Position numbers and translations under genes: made by a program
Shown here: one piece after another, positions 15,879-24,622 of the stretch
Layout of the letters: each line of letters starts with the position of its first letter
How positions within the stretch are numbered: position 1 is the first letter of the stretch
Assembly: GCA_946482595.1 (NCBI GenBank)
Contig: CAMLSD010000032.1
Coordinates: 1-42,780, forward strand
Origin: an uncultured Comamonadaceae bacterium
GTDB lineage: Bacteria; Pseudomonadota; Gammaproteobacteria; Burkholderiales; Burkholderiaceae
Reading direction: 5' to 3'
DNA: 42,780 nt
The notes under the pieces: model-generated
What the model saw: the letters and a program-made list of their open reading frames with translations, nothing else
What the model was told of the DNA's origin: nothing
Databases searched by the model: none

Positions 15879-18800
15879 TCAGGCTGCCCGGGCAGGCTGG
15901 GCCGCCTTGGCGCCGCTGCGCCACTGCGTCATCAGCTCGGCCCAGCGGGTGCGCGCGGCTTTCAGGTGGCGCTCCTTCACATGGCCGTAGCCGCGGATGT
16001 CCTCGGGGATGCGGGCGATGTCCACCGCCAGTGCCAGCCGCTCGGCGCTCAGGCCGCTCAGCACTTCCTCGATGCTGTCCTTGTATTCGCCGATCAGCGC
16101 GCGCTCGGTGCGGCGCTCCTCGGTGCGGCCGAAGGGGTCGAAGGCGGTGCCGCGCAGCCCCTTGAGGCGGGCCAGCACCGAAAACGCGCTGCGCATCCAC
16201 GGGCCGAACGGACGCTTGACCAGTTCACCCTTGTTGTTCTTCTTCGCGATCATCGGCGGCGCCAGATGGTGCACCAGCTTGTAGTCGCCTTCGAACATGC
16301 CGGCCACCTTGGCCGTGAAGGCCGGGTCGGTGTGCAGGCGGGCCACTTCGTACTCGTCCTTGTAGGCCATCAGCTTGAACAGGTAACGCGCCACCGCCTC
16401 GCTCAGCCGGGTGCTGCCCAGCGGCGCCTCGGCCGTGCGCACGCGCTCGACGAAGCTGCGGTACTGGCTGGCATAGGCGCTGTCCTGGTAGCCGGTGAGG
16501 AAGTCCACGCGACGCGTGATCATCTCGTCGAGCGACGGCTTCTTCACGAACTCGATCACCTGGGCGGCCTTGAACAGCGCCTGCACGGCTGCCAGATCAT
16601 GGGCGCAACGACGGCCCCATTCGAACGCAGCCTTGTTGTTGTCGACCTGCACGCCGTTGAGCTCGATCGCGCGCATCAGGGCGGTGTGGCTCAGCGGCAC
16701 GCGACCCTTCTGCCATGCATAGCCCAGGATCAGCGGGTTGGTGTAGATCGAGTCGCCCAGCATCTGCACGGCCACCTGCTCGGCGTCGAAGGCACCCACC
16801 AGGCCCGCGCCCACGGCCGACTGGATCGCCGACTCGCAGGAGCCCGACGGGAACTGCCAGTTCGGGTTGGTCACGAAGGCCGCGGTCGGTGTGCCATGCG
16901 AGTTCAGGGCGACGAAGGTGCGCCCGGGCTGCATCACCGCCAGCGTGTACTTGTTGGCGGCCACGATGGGGTCGCAACCGATCACCAGGTCGGCCTTGGC
17001 GGTGTCGACCTTGGTCGTGTGGATCGCCTCGGCCCGGTTGGCGATCTGGATGTGGCTCCAGGTCGCGCCGCCCTTCTGGGCCAGGCCACCGGCATCCTGC
17101 GTCACCACCCCCTTGCCCTCGAGGTGGGCAGCCATGCCCAGCAGCTGGCCGATGGTGATCACGCCGGTGCCACCCACACCCCCCACGACGATGCCCCAGG
17201 CCTGCTCGGCCACCGGCAGCACCGGGTCGGGGATCGGTGCCAGGGTGGAGAGGTCGCCGCGCTTTTCCTTCTTGGGCTTGCGCAGCTGGCCCCCCTCAAC
17301 GGTCACGAAACTCGGGCAGAAGCCCTTCACGCAGGAGAAGTCCTTGTTGCAGGTGTTCTGGTTGATGCGGCGCTTGCGGCCGAACTCGGTTTCCAGCGGC
17401 TCGACCGACAGGCAGTTCGACTGCACCGAGCAATCGCCACAGCCTTCACACACCAGTTCGTTGATGACCACACGCTTGTCCGGTTCGGCCATCGTGCCGC
17501 GCTTGCGGCGGCGGCGCTTTTCGGTGGCGCAGGTCTGGTCGTAGATGATCGCGGTGACACCCGGGATCTCGCGGAACTCACGCTGGATCGCATCGAGCTC
17601 GTCGCGGTGGTGCACCGTCACGCCCGGTTCGAGCGCCACGCCGGCGTACTTCTGCGGCTCGTCGGTCACGATCTTCAGCCGCGCCACGCCCTCGGAGATC
17701 AGGCTCTTCATGATCTGCAGCACCGAGTGGCCCTCGGGGCGTTCGCCCACGCGCTGGCCGCCGGTCATCGCGACGGCGTCGTTGTACAGCACCTTGTAGG
17801 TGATGTTCACCCCGGCGGCGATGCTCTGGCGGATCGCCAGGATGCCGCTGTGGAAGTAGGTGCCGTCGCCCAGGTTGGCAAAGACGTGCTGGTCTTTCGT
17901 GAAGTGCGCCTGGCCCACCCAGGTCACGCCTTCACCGCCCATCTGGGTGAAGGTGCTGGTGCTGCGGTCCATCCACACCGTCATGTAGTGGCAGCCGATG
18001 CCGGCCACGGCGCGCGAGCCCTCGGGCACACGGGTGCTGGTGTTGTGCGGGCAGCCGCTGCAGAACCAGGGTGCACGCTCGCCGGTGTCGGCCTTCACCT
18101 CGATGAGCGCGCGCTCGCGGGCCTCGATCACGGCGATGCGCTCGTCCATGCGACGTGCCACGTCGGCCGGCACGCCCAGCTTCTTCAGGCGCTTGGCGAT
18201 GGCCTTGGCGATGATGGCCGGGGTCAGGTCGGCCTTGGCGCGCAGCAGCCAGTTGTCGCTCGGGTTCGGACGGCTCCATTCGCCGCCGGAGAGGTCGCCC
18301 TCGGGCTCGTCGAACTTGCCCAGCACGTTGGGGCGCACGTCACCGCGCCAGTTGTAGAGCTCTTCCTTGAGCTGGTATTCGATGACCTGGCGCTTTTCCT
18401 CGACGACCAGGATCTCCTGCAGGCCCAGCGCGAAGTCGCGCGTGATCGTGGCCTCCAGCGGCCACACGACGTTGACCTTGTGCAGCCGCACGCCGAGCTG
18501 GCGGCACACCTCGTCATCCAGGCCCAGGTCGGCCAGCGCCTGGCGGGTGTCGTTGTAGGCCTTGCCGCTGGCGATGATGCCGAAGCGGTCGTTCGGGCCG
18601 GCGATCACGTTGTGGTTCAGCCGGTTGGCGCGCACATAGGCCAGGGCCGCGTACCACTTGTAGTCCATCAGCCGGGCTTCCTGCTCCAGCGGCGGGTCGG
18701 GCCAGCGGATGTGCAGGCCGCCGGGCGGCATCTGGAAGTCCTCGGGCAGCACGATCTTCACGCGGTCGGGGTCGACCGAGATCGACGCCGACGACTCGAC

Positions 18801-19448
18801 CACCTCCTGGATGGTCTTCATGCCGGCCCACACGCCCGAGAACCGGCTCATCGCGAACGCGTGCAGGCCCATGTCGAGGATGTCCTGCACGTTCGACGGG
18901 AAAAACACCGGCAGGCCGCAGGCCTTGAAGATGTGGTCGCTCTGGTGCGCGGCGGTCGAGCTCTTGGAGACGTGGTCGTCGCCGGCCAGCGCGATCACAC
19001 CACCATGGCGCGAGGTGCCGGCCATGTTGGCATGCTTGAAGACGTCGGAGCAGCGGTCCACGCCCGGGCCCTTGCCGTACCAGATGCCGAACACACCGTC
19101 GTACTTGCGGCTTTGCGGGTACAGGTCGAGCTGCTGCGTGCCCCACACGGCCGTGGCGCCGAGCTCCTCGTTCACGCCGGGCTGGAAGACGATGTGCTGG
19201 GCCTCCAGGTGCTTCTTGGCCGCCCACAGCGCCTGGTCATAGCCGCCCAGTGGTGAACCGCGGTAGCCGCTGATGAAGCCGGCGGTGTTCAGGCCGGCCA
19301 TGGCGTCGCGCTGGCGCTGCAGCATCGGCAACCTCACCAGGGCCTGCACGCCGCTCATGAAGGCGCGGCCGTGGTCGAGGGTGTACTTGTCGTCGAGGGT
19401 GACGGATTCGAGTGCCTTGCGGATGGACTCGGGCAGCGGGGCATTCAT
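15879..19448 (-). CDS. Fused indolepyruvate ferredoxin oxidoreductase (IorA-IorB type)
   Basis: A 1189-aa single-chain 2-oxoacid:ferredoxin oxidoreductase, the length usual for the fused proteobacterial form. Domain order from the N-terminus: pyrimidine-type TPP-binding region (GFISGYRGSPLGGYD); TPP/Mg-binding region around residue 525 (NLGDGTYFHSG, later YNDAVAMTGGQ); a Cys-rich Fe-S region from ~640 to 710 (CEGCGDC, CNKDFSCVKGFCP); and a gamma-type domain from ~750 (GGVGGTGVITIGQLLG). It oxidatively decarboxylates indolepyruvate or similar aryl/branched keto acids to the acyl-CoA, reducing ferredoxin, and so feeds amino-acid breakdown. It is divergent from an Lrp-type gene that probably regulates it. 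The substrate among aromatic keto acids is not resolved. Confidence 0.92.
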   Translation of the reverse strand: MNAPLPESIRKALESVTLDDKYTLDHGRAFMSGVQALVRLPMLQRQRDAMAGLNTAGFISGYRGSPLGGYDQALWAAKKHLEAQHIVFQPGVNEELGATAVWGTQQLDLYPQSRKYDGVFGIWYGKGPGVDRCSDVFKHANMAGTSRHGGVIALAGDDHVSKSSTAAHQSDHIFKACGLPVFFPSNVQDILDMGLHAFAMSRFSGVWAGMKTIQEVVESSASISVDPDRVKIVLPEDFQMPPGGLHIRWPDPPLEQEARLMDYKWYAALAYVRANRLNHNVIAGPNDRFGIIASGKAYNDTRQALADLGLDDEVCRQLGVRLHKVNVVWPLEATITRDFALGLQEILVVEEKRQVIEYQLKEELYNWRGDVRPNVLGKFDEPEGDLSGGEWSRPNPSDNWLLRAKADLTPAIIAKAIAKRLKKLGVPADVARRMDERIAVIEARERALIEVKADTGERAPWFCSGCPHNTSTRVPEGSRAVAGIGCHYMTVWMDRSTSTFTQMGGEGVTWVGQAHFTKDQHVFANLGDGTYFHSGILAIRQSIAAGVNITYKVLYNDAVAMTGGQRVGERPEGHSVLQIMKSLISEGVARLKIVTDEPQKYAGVALEPGVTVHHRDELDAIQREFREIPGVTAIIYDQTCATEKRRRRKRGTMAEPDKRVVINELVCEGCGDCSVQSNCLSVEPLETEFGRKRRINQNTCNKDFSCVKGFCPSFVTVEGGQLRKPKKEKRGDLSTLAPIPDPVLPVAEQAWGIVVGGVGGTGVITIGQLLGMAAHLEGKGVVTQDAGGLAQKGGATWSHIQIANRAEAIHTTKVDTAKADLVIGCDPIVAANKYTLAVMQPGRTFVALNSHGTPTAAFVTNPNWQFPSGSCESAIQSAVGAGLVGAFDAEQVAVQMLGDSIYTNPLILGYAWQKGRVPLSHTALMRAIELNGVQVDNNKAAFEWGRRCAHDLAAVQALFKAAQVIEFVKKPSLDEMITRRVDFLTGYQDSAYASQYRSFVERVRTAEAPLGSTRLSEAVARYLFKLMAYKDEYEVARLHTDPAFTAKVAGMFEGDYKLVHHLAPPMIAKKNNKGELVKRPFGPWMRSAFSVLARLKGLRGTAFDPFGRTEERRTERALIGEYKDSIEEVLSGLSAERLALAVDIARIPEDIRGYGHVKERHLKAARTRWAELMTQWRSGAKAAQPARAA

Positions 19449-19539
19449 CGCGTGGGGCTCCTTGTCGTGGGCACGCGCCGTGGGCGCTTGTGGCGCCCGG
19501 GCGGGCTGGTGGTGACTTCACAGTGTAGGAAGTTGGATC

Positions 19540-19549
19540 AGACAAGTCT
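19540..19549. promoter_or_regulatory. Small palindrome in the divergent oxidoreductase/lrp promoter region
   Basis: AGACAAGTCT has perfect 4-bp arms around AA and sits in the 171-bp gap between the oxidoreductase and lrp start codons, in a stretch that is AT-richer than its surroundings (19530-19600). It could be part of an Lrp binding site. It is short, so chance occurrence is possible. Confidence 0.25.
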
Positions 19550-19619
19550 TACTTATGTTTGCCTCCTGGTGGGGGTCGTGGGGAATAATTGACTCTTGAA
19601 CAGGCTCTGTGAAAAAGAA

Positions 19620-20216
19620 ATGGCCTCAAAGACTGCAGGATCAGGGAAAACCCGCAATCCCGCCGACGACCCGGCGGCAGGCGATGGCGTGCGCGCCGAT
19701 CCCCACGAAGGCCTGGATCGCTATGACATCGCCATCCTCGGCGAGTTGCAGCAAGATGCGCGCCTGTCCAATGCCGAACTGGCGGCGCGCATCGGCCTGT
19801 CGCCCACACCGTGCTGGCGCCGCGTGAAGTGGCTGGAAGAGCAGGGCTACATCAAGGGCTACCGGGCCGAGATCGATCGCCACCGCATCGGCCTGGGCGT
19901 GCTGGCCTTCGTGCGGGTGGACGCCGAGCGCAACAACGCCGGAGCCACCCGTGAGCTGGAAGACGCGATCCGGGCGCTGCCGGAAGTCATCTCCTGCCAC
20001 TACATCTCGGGCTCGGGCACCTTCGAGCTGCAGGTGATGAGCACCGACCTGGAGGCCTACTCGCGCTGGGCGATGGACACGCTGTTTCGCCTGCCCAATG
20101 TGAAAGACCTCCACACCAGCTTCTCGCTGGGGGAGGTCAAGGCCAGCCCGGCGTTGCCGCTGGGCCATCTGCGGCCGGCGGGCGCCGCGCCGCGGCCGGG
20201 TCAACGCACGCTGTAG
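19620..20216 (+). CDS. Lrp/AsnC family transcriptional regulator
   Basis: A 199-aa Lrp-family protein. I chose ATG 19620; an in-frame TTG at 19596 would add eight residues, and neither has a clear ribosome-binding site. After an unusually long (~35 aa) hydrophilic N-terminal tail comes the HTH domain (LDRYDIAILGELQQDARLSNAELAARIGLSPTPCWRRVKWLE), then an AsnC/RAM effector domain (ISCHYISGSGTFELQVMSTDLEAYSRW). It is divergent from the indolepyruvate-type oxidoreductase, the common arrangement for a regulator that responds to an amino acid and controls that enzyme. Its last 16 bp overlap the end of the convergent DUF6515-like gene. Confidence 0.9.
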   Translation: MASKTAGSGKTRNPADDPAAGDGVRADPHEGLDRYDIAILGELQQDARLSNAELAARIGLSPTPCWRRVKWLEEQGYIKGYRAEIDRHRIGLGVLAFVRVDAERNNAGATRELEDAIRALPEVISCHYISGSGTFELQVMSTDLEAYSRWAMDTLFRLPNVKDLHTSFSLGEVKASPALPLGHLRPAGAAPRPGQRTL

Positions 20217-21166
20217 CCGCGTCCTTCGAGGCAGGCGGTGTAGGCCCGGGTGTAGTTGCTGCGCAGCACCGCGTCGCCGGCATCGATCTGGCCCACTGCG
20301 GCGGCGCTCGGGTCGTAGCCGCTTTGCTGCATGGCCCAGACATGGCACTCATATTCGTCGTTGGCCTGCTGCTGCGGCGACTGGCCCGCGGCCGGGTAGG
20401 CAATCGGCGGCTCGTACACCGCCGGTGCCTCGGGGGGCTGCACCACCTGGTAGCCGCCGGTCGTGACCGGGCTGTAGTAGACCTCGTCGGCGTAGTAGTA
20501 GGTCGACGGGCCGTAGTGCACGATGCGGTAGGCCGACGGCAGTGTCGAGATCCACAGCCCCACGGGCGGACGCACCACGACGTAACTGCCGCCATGGGGG
20601 CGATACCAGCGGCCGCCGCCATACCAGTAGCGGTCACCGCGGTGGTGGTAGACCCGCGCATGCGGCGGCAGGCTGGGTACCGGCCGGTGCCACACGATGG
20701 GTGGGCTGGGGCGATAGCGGTGGTCGCCGCGCCAGCCGGGGCGGTCGTCGCGATCGCGATCGCGGCCCGGGCGGCCGTCGCCCAGCCAGTCGCTGCGACC
20801 GGGGCCACGCCAGCCGGGTGGCGGATCGTCATCGGGGCGGCGCTGCTCCCAGCGGCCGGGGTCGTGAGGCCGGCCCGGGCGGCCGAGGTCGGGGTGGGGC
20901 ACATCGGGCCTCAGTCCGGCCTGCGGCGGGCGATGGCGCTCACGATCGCGTTCGACCCGATCACGATCGCGGCGGTCGCGGTCGGCCCGGTCGCGGTCGC
21001 GCGACTCGTTCACCGAGCGTTGCATCGGGGTCTGGCCGCGGCTTTCGCGCGATTCGCGGGCCTCGCGGGCATTCGGTGACTGTGGCGACTGCGCCTGCAC
21101 CCAGGCCGGCAGGCCCAGGGACAGCGCGGTCGCGGCGATCAGCGCAAGACGGTTGGCGTAGGGCAT
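20201..21166 (-). CDS. DUF6515-like secreted protein with Arg/Asp-rich linker
   Basis: A 321-aa exported protein of unknown function. The ATG at 21166 follows AGGACC on the minus strand and gives a signal peptide ending at WVQAQ; upstream in-frame starts would mask it. Next comes a low-complexity linker of Arg/Asp/Glu repeats (about residues 40-130, RDRDRADRDRRDRDR) and Pro-rich text. Then a Tyr/Gly-rich domain follows (YWYGGGRWYRPHGGSYVVVRPP then LPSAYRIVHYG), like DUF6515 proteins. The C-terminal module contains YECHVWAMQQSGYDPS and ends in GRGYSVR. The same kind of module occurs in the neighbouring lipoprotein, suggesting related roles at the envelope. Confidence 0.75.
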   Translation of the reverse strand: MPYANRLALIAATALSLGLPAWVQAQSPQSPNAREARESRESRGQTPMQRSVNESRDRDRADRDRRDRDRVERDRERHRPPQAGLRPDVPHPDLGRPGRPHDPGRWEQRRPDDDPPPGWRGPGRSDWLGDGRPGRDRDRDDRPGWRGDHRYRPSPPIVWHRPVPSLPPHARVYHHRGDRYWYGGGRWYRPHGGSYVVVRPPVGLWISTLPSAYRIVHYGPSTYYYADEVYYSPVTTGGYQVVQPPEAPAVYEPPIAYPAAGQSPQQQANDEYECHVWAMQQSGYDPSAAAVGQIDAGDAVLRSNYTRAYTACLEGRGYSVR

Positions 21167-21194
21167 GGTGGGGTCCTGTGAAGCGGGCCGGCGC

Positions 21195-21755
21195 TCAGCC
21201 GACCACATAACCGCGCCCGCTCATGCACGCTGACATGGCGCGCTGGAAGCGGCTGCTCGGCGATGCGGGGGGCGGGCGGTGGCGATAGTTGTCCTGCAGC
21301 GCCTGGGCGCGTTGCTGGTCGGAGGCGGCGCCGATCAGTGCGCCGATGATCAGGCCGACAGCCGCACCTTCGCCCATGTGCCGGGGCGAGGCCGCCAGGC
21401 TGCCGATGGCCGCCCCGGTGACGGCACCCAGTGCGGTGTCGCGCCCGGCGTAGGGGTCGGCCACTGGTGCGCGGCGGGCATGGATGGGGGTCATGCCGGG
21501 GTCGTTGCCGGTCTGCTGCATGGCCCAGCGATAGCACTCGTAGCGGTCGCGCTCCTGCTGGGCCAGGGGCTGCTGATGTTGCGGGTAGAAGTACAGCGGC
21601 TGGGTCGGCGCCATCACCTGCGAGGGCGGATCGTCACGGTAGTCGGTCGTGGCGCAGGCGCCGAGCAGGGCGGCCAGGCCCAGGGCGGTCCAGCGGGCCA
21701 GGCGGGGTGCGGACGTCCGGGGGCCGCAAAGGCGGGAAGGAGAAAGCTGCAACAT
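21195..21755 (-). CDS. Glycine-zipper lipoprotein of unknown function
   Basis: A 186-aa lipoprotein. ATG 21755 follows GAGGAT on the minus strand and yields a signal peptide with lipobox LLGAC (Cys34). The protein contains YECYRWAMQQTGNDPG at about residues 65-80, then a glycine-zipper stretch (ALGAVTGAAIGSLAA and AAVGLIIGALIGAA) that may insert in or span a membrane, and a C-terminal Met-Ser-Ala-Cys / GRGYVVG ending. It lies just upstream of the DUF6515-like gene on the same strand (28 bp), so they are probably co-transcribed. The shared YEC-WAMQQ and GRGY modules link the two. Confidence 0.75.
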   Translation of the reverse strand: MLQLSPSRLCGPRTSAPRLARWTALGLAALLGACATTDYRDDPPSQVMAPTQPLYFYPQHQQPLAQQERDRYECYRWAMQQTGNDPGMTPIHARRAPVADPYAGRDTALGAVTGAAIGSLAASPRHMGEGAAVGLIIGALIGAASDQQRAQALQDNYRHRPPPASPSSRFQRAMSACMSGRGYVVG

Positions 21756-21854
21756 GGTCGGGATCCTCGGTACGGCAGGGACAGATGGCCTCATGCTGTG
21801 ACGGCTGTGCGTCGCGCATGCACGCAAACGGTGAAGCTATGTAAAGTGAGGTTC

Positions 21855-22544
21855 ATGCTGTCCTGTCTGAACCCGTTGTGGGTCCGCACCCTTGCGGGCC
21901 TGCTGCTGTGTGTCATGCCGGCCTGGGCCGTGCAGGCCCAGCCGGGCCTGCCGCTGCGCAACCTGGCGGTCGAACTCCGTCAGGTCGAGGCTGTCAGTCA
22001 GACCCTCGGGCCCGGGGGAGGTTCAGCGCCCCGGGTGGTCGGTTCGGTCAGTTCAGCTAACGCACCAGCGGGTGCGGTGGTGTACAGGACTCTGCCCGAA
22101 AGCGGTGCATCCACGGCGGCCTGGGCGCAACAGCGCGTAACCGTCCTCAACGGGCAACCGGCCTCGCTGCGGCTCGCCCAGGCAATGTTGCTGCAGTGGA
22201 TGCAGGTGGCCTGGCAGTCCGACGGCACGGTGGCCGTGCTGCCCGGGGCGGTCTGGGCGGAGGCCGTCCATGGTTTCAGTGTGAGGCCTCACTGGCCGGG
22301 CCCGGGCCAGCCGGTGCGGCTCGACCTGGGCGTGACCTCGTCGACCCTGCCCGTCGATCCCACCAGCGGCCAGGCGGGCACGCAGTTGCACACCACGCTG
22401 GTCGTGCCGCTGGGTGAATGGGCCACGCTGGCGGCCACCGTCGACGAGCGGCGCGAGCTGCGGTCCGCGCCCGGTGTGGTCGACAGCCGCGATGCCGAGG
22501 CGCGGCGCCGCACGCTGGTGCAGGTCAGGGTCACGGCGCCCTGA
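21855..22544 (+). CDS. Secreted protein of unknown function, conserved in Burkholderiales
   Basis: A 229-aa protein starting at ATG 21855, with a signal peptide (VRTLAGLLLCVMPAWAVQAQ) and a mature domain that opens PLRNLAVELRQVE. Conserved-looking segments are RVTVLNGQPASLRLAQAMLLQWMQV, FSVRPHWPGPGQPVRLDLGV and VPLGEWATLAA. I recall similar unnamed proteins in this order, but know no function. It is divergent from the glycine-zipper lipoprotein (99 bp between starts) and precedes the histidine kinase gene, from which it is separated by about 105 bp. Confidence 0.65.
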   Translation: MLSCLNPLWVRTLAGLLLCVMPAWAVQAQPGLPLRNLAVELRQVEAVSQTLGPGGGSAPRVVGSVSSANAPAGAVVYRTLPESGASTAAWAQQRVTVLNGQPASLRLAQAMLLQWMQVAWQSDGTVAVLPGAVWAEAVHGFSVRPHWPGPGQPVRLDLGVTSSTLPVDPTSGQAGTQLHTTLVVPLGEWATLAATVDERRELRSAPGVVDSRDAEARRRTLVQVRVTAP

Positions 22545-22649
22545 ACCTGCGTCGGCGGGTCGCGGGGCACCTTGCTGGTGCATCCAGCCGCCGCATTCAT
22601 GGCATGTGACTTGCACCACGCTGGGGGTTGCCCCTCGCAGACGCCGCCC

Positions 22650-23864
22650 ATGCCCCAGCTTGCAGCGCTCGATCCGATCGCCCTGGCCGTACCCGGGGCA
22701 TCCAGCCTGTGGCGCGACCGGCTGACGCTGCTGCTCGAGTCCACCGGCGAGGGCATCTTCGGCGTCGACATGGACGGCCTGTGCGTGTTCATCAACCGGG
22801 CCGGAGCCCGCATGCTCGGGTATGCACCGCAGGACGTCCTGCACCGCAACATGCACGAGCTGATCCACCACACCCACGGTGACGGGCGTCACTACCCGGT
22901 GGGCGCCTGCCCGATCTTCAATGCCTTCCGCAACGGCGTGCCCTGCCGCATCGACAGCGAGGTGCTATGGCGCAAGGACGGCAGCGCGTTCTGCGCCGAG
23001 TATTCGTCCTACCCCATCGTCGAGGCCGGGGAGGTGCAGGGGGCGGTCGTCACGTTCGTGGACATCTCCGACCGCAAGCGGGCCGAGGAACTGCTGCGCC
23101 AGGCCAATGACGAGCTGGAGCGTCGCGTGGGCGAACGCACCCGCGCGCTGAGCGACGCGCTGGCGCAACTGCGCGAACTGTCGGCCTATCTCGACACCGT
23201 GCGCGAAGAAGAACGCACCCGCATCGCCCGCGAGATCCACGACGAGCTCGGCAGCCTGCTCGTGGCGCTGAAGATGGACGTCACCTGGCTGGAGCGCCGG
23301 GTCGACGACCGCCCCGGCCTGAAATGCAAGTGCCATGCAATGAGCCGCATGATCGACACCGCGGTCGACAACGTCGGGCGCATCATCACCGACCTGCGCC
23401 CGTCCATCCTCGACCACCAGGGACTGTGGGCTGCACTGGAGTGGCAGGCCCAGGAGTTCATCGACGCCAGCGAGCTGCAGTGCGACTGGCAGATGCAGGT
23501 CGACCCGCGGGCGGTCGAGCCCACCGATGCGCAGGCGATGGCGGTGTTCCGCATCTTCCAGGAGATGCTGAGCAACGTGGCCCGCCATGCCCAGGCCTCG
23601 GCCGTGCGCATCCGCATCGACGCGGGCGCGCAGCAGCTCTCGATTGCCGTCACCGACAACGGCCGCGGTGCCGGCAGCAGTGCCTTCGGCAGCCCCCGGG
23701 CCTATGGCGTGATGGGCATGCGCGAGCGGGCGGGCCATTTTGGCGGCGCGGTGAGCATCGACAGCGCCCCGGGCCGCGGCACCTGCGTGCGCCTGGCCAT
23801 GCCGCTGCTGCCGGCCGATCGCGGCGCGGGGGCGCCGGAGCCGGAGCCGGAGCCGTTGCGATGA
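22650..23864 (+). CDS. PAS-domain histidine kinase (NarX/HisKA_3 type), paired with the next gene
   Basis: A 404-aa kinase if started at ATG 22650. ATG 22599 and a TTG at 22572 are alternatives, none with a good ribosome-binding site. No membrane segment is present, so it is cytosolic. A PAS domain covers ~22-145 (STGEGIFGVDMDGLCVFINRAG, ending VTFVDISDRKRAEE), then a short coiled coil. The HisKA_3 dimerisation region follows, with phospho-acceptor His197 (EERTRIAREIHDELG), and a HATPase domain with N-box EMLSNVARHA and G-box DNGRGAG. The C-terminus has a Pro-Glu repeat from a GAGCCG hexamer. It overlaps the response regulator by four bases. Its position upstream of the cyanate genes suggests it controls them. 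Confidence 0.88.
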   Translation: MPQLAALDPIALAVPGASSLWRDRLTLLLESTGEGIFGVDMDGLCVFINRAGARMLGYAPQDVLHRNMHELIHHTHGDGRHYPVGACPIFNAFRNGVPCRIDSEVLWRKDGSAFCAEYSSYPIVEAGEVQGAVVTFVDISDRKRAEELLRQANDELERRVGERTRALSDALAQLRELSAYLDTVREEERTRIAREIHDELGSLLVALKMDVTWLERRVDDRPGLKCKCHAMSRMIDTAVDNVGRIITDLRPSILDHQGLWAALEWQAQEFIDASELQCDWQMQVDPRAVEPTDAQAMAVFRIFQEMLSNVARHAQASAVRIRIDAGAQQLSIAVTDNGRGAGSSAFGSPRAYGVMGMRERAGHFGGAVSIDSAPGRGTCVRLAMPLLPADRGAGAPEPEPEPLR

Positions 23865-24496
23865 TCCGCGTGCTGATCTGCGACGACCACTGGATCGTGC
23901 GCCAGGGGCTGAAGCAGACGCTCGACGATGCGGCCGACCTGCAGGTCGCGGGCGAGGCGGCCAACGGCCCCGACTGCATGCGTCTGGTGCGCAGCGAGGC
24001 GGTCGACGTGGTGCTGCTGGACATCGCCATGCCACAGCGCGACGGCCTGGACGTGCTCAAGCAGCTCAAGGGCGAGTTCCCGAAACTGCCGGTGCTGATG
24101 CTCAGCACCTACCCCGACAAACAGTACGCGGTGCGATGCCTGCGGCTGGGGGCGGCCGGCTATCTCAACAAGAGCGCCGACCCCGATGACCTGCTGCAGG
24201 CGATCCGCAAGGCGGCTTCCGGCGGCGTCTACATCACGCCCGCCCTGGCCGAGGCCCTGGCCACGTCGATCAGCGAAGCCCAGGGCGCACAGGCGCATGA
24301 AAGCCTGTCGCACCGCGAATACCAGGTGTTCCGCCTGATCGCGCAGGGCCACAGCGTGGGCCGGATCGCCGAGCAGCTGGCGCTGTCGTCCAACACCGTG
24401 AGCACCTACCGCGCCCGCATCCTCGAGAAGACCGGCGTGAAGAACGACGTCGAGCTGGCGCTGTACGCGGTCAAGCACAACCTGCTGAGCGTGTGA
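23861..24496 (+). CDS. NarL/FixJ family response regulator, candidate activator of the cyanate locus
   Basis: A 211-aa response regulator. The receiver domain (1-120) has the acidic pocket Asp8-Asp9, the phosphorylation site Asp54 (VVLLDIAMP), and the conserved Lys in LNKSA. The C-terminal LuxR/NarL-type HTH spans about 145-210 (LSHREYQVFRLIAQGHSVGRIAEQLALSSNTVSTYRARILEK). ATG 23861 overlaps the kinase stop (ATGA), so the two are translationally coupled. The next operon, on the same strand 126 bp away, encodes an importer and cyanase. A 16-bp imperfect palindrome upstream of that operon (24527-24542) is a candidate target. Confidence 0.9.
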   Translation: MIRVLICDDHWIVRQGLKQTLDDAADLQVAGEAANGPDCMRLVRSEAVDVVLLDIAMPQRDGLDVLKQLKGEFPKLPVLMLSTYPDKQYAVRCLRLGAAGYLNKSADPDDLLQAIRKAASGGVYITPALAEALATSISEAQGAQAHESLSHREYQVFRLIAQGHSVGRIAEQLALSSNTVSTYRARILEKTGVKNDVELALYAVKHNLLSV

Positions 24497-24526
24497 CGGC
24501 GCCGCACGGCGCGGCCACGACAGCAC

Positions 24527-24542
24527 GTAGTGCCAGCCCTAC
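24527..24542. promoter_or_regulatory. Imperfect palindrome upstream of the cyanate operon, candidate response-regulator site
   Basis: GTAGTGCCAGCCCTAC is symmetric at 12 of 16 positions, with perfect GTAG/CTAC ends. Its centre is about 53 bp upstream of a possible -10 box TAGGAT (24588-24593), which puts it near -65 relative to a predicted transcription start at about 24600, a usual activator position for NarL-family proteins. Confidence 0.4.
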
Positions 24543-24587
24543 AGGTTTTTGGTCCCGGGCGTGATGCCGCGCAGCGGCCTGCCTCCC

Positions 24588-24593
24588 TAGGAT
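24588..24593 (+). promoter_or_regulatory. Candidate -10 box of the cyanate operon
   Basis: TAGGAT, in the context CCCTAGGAT, lies 29 bp before the start codon of the substrate-binding protein. Closely similar CCCTAGAAT boxes occur upstream of rpe (35421) and the 48-aa membrane protein (32688). No good -35 is seen, fitting an activator-dependent promoter. Confidence 0.4.
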
Positions 24594-24622
24594 GACTTCA
24601 ACCCCAGAAGGAAGGAAATGCC

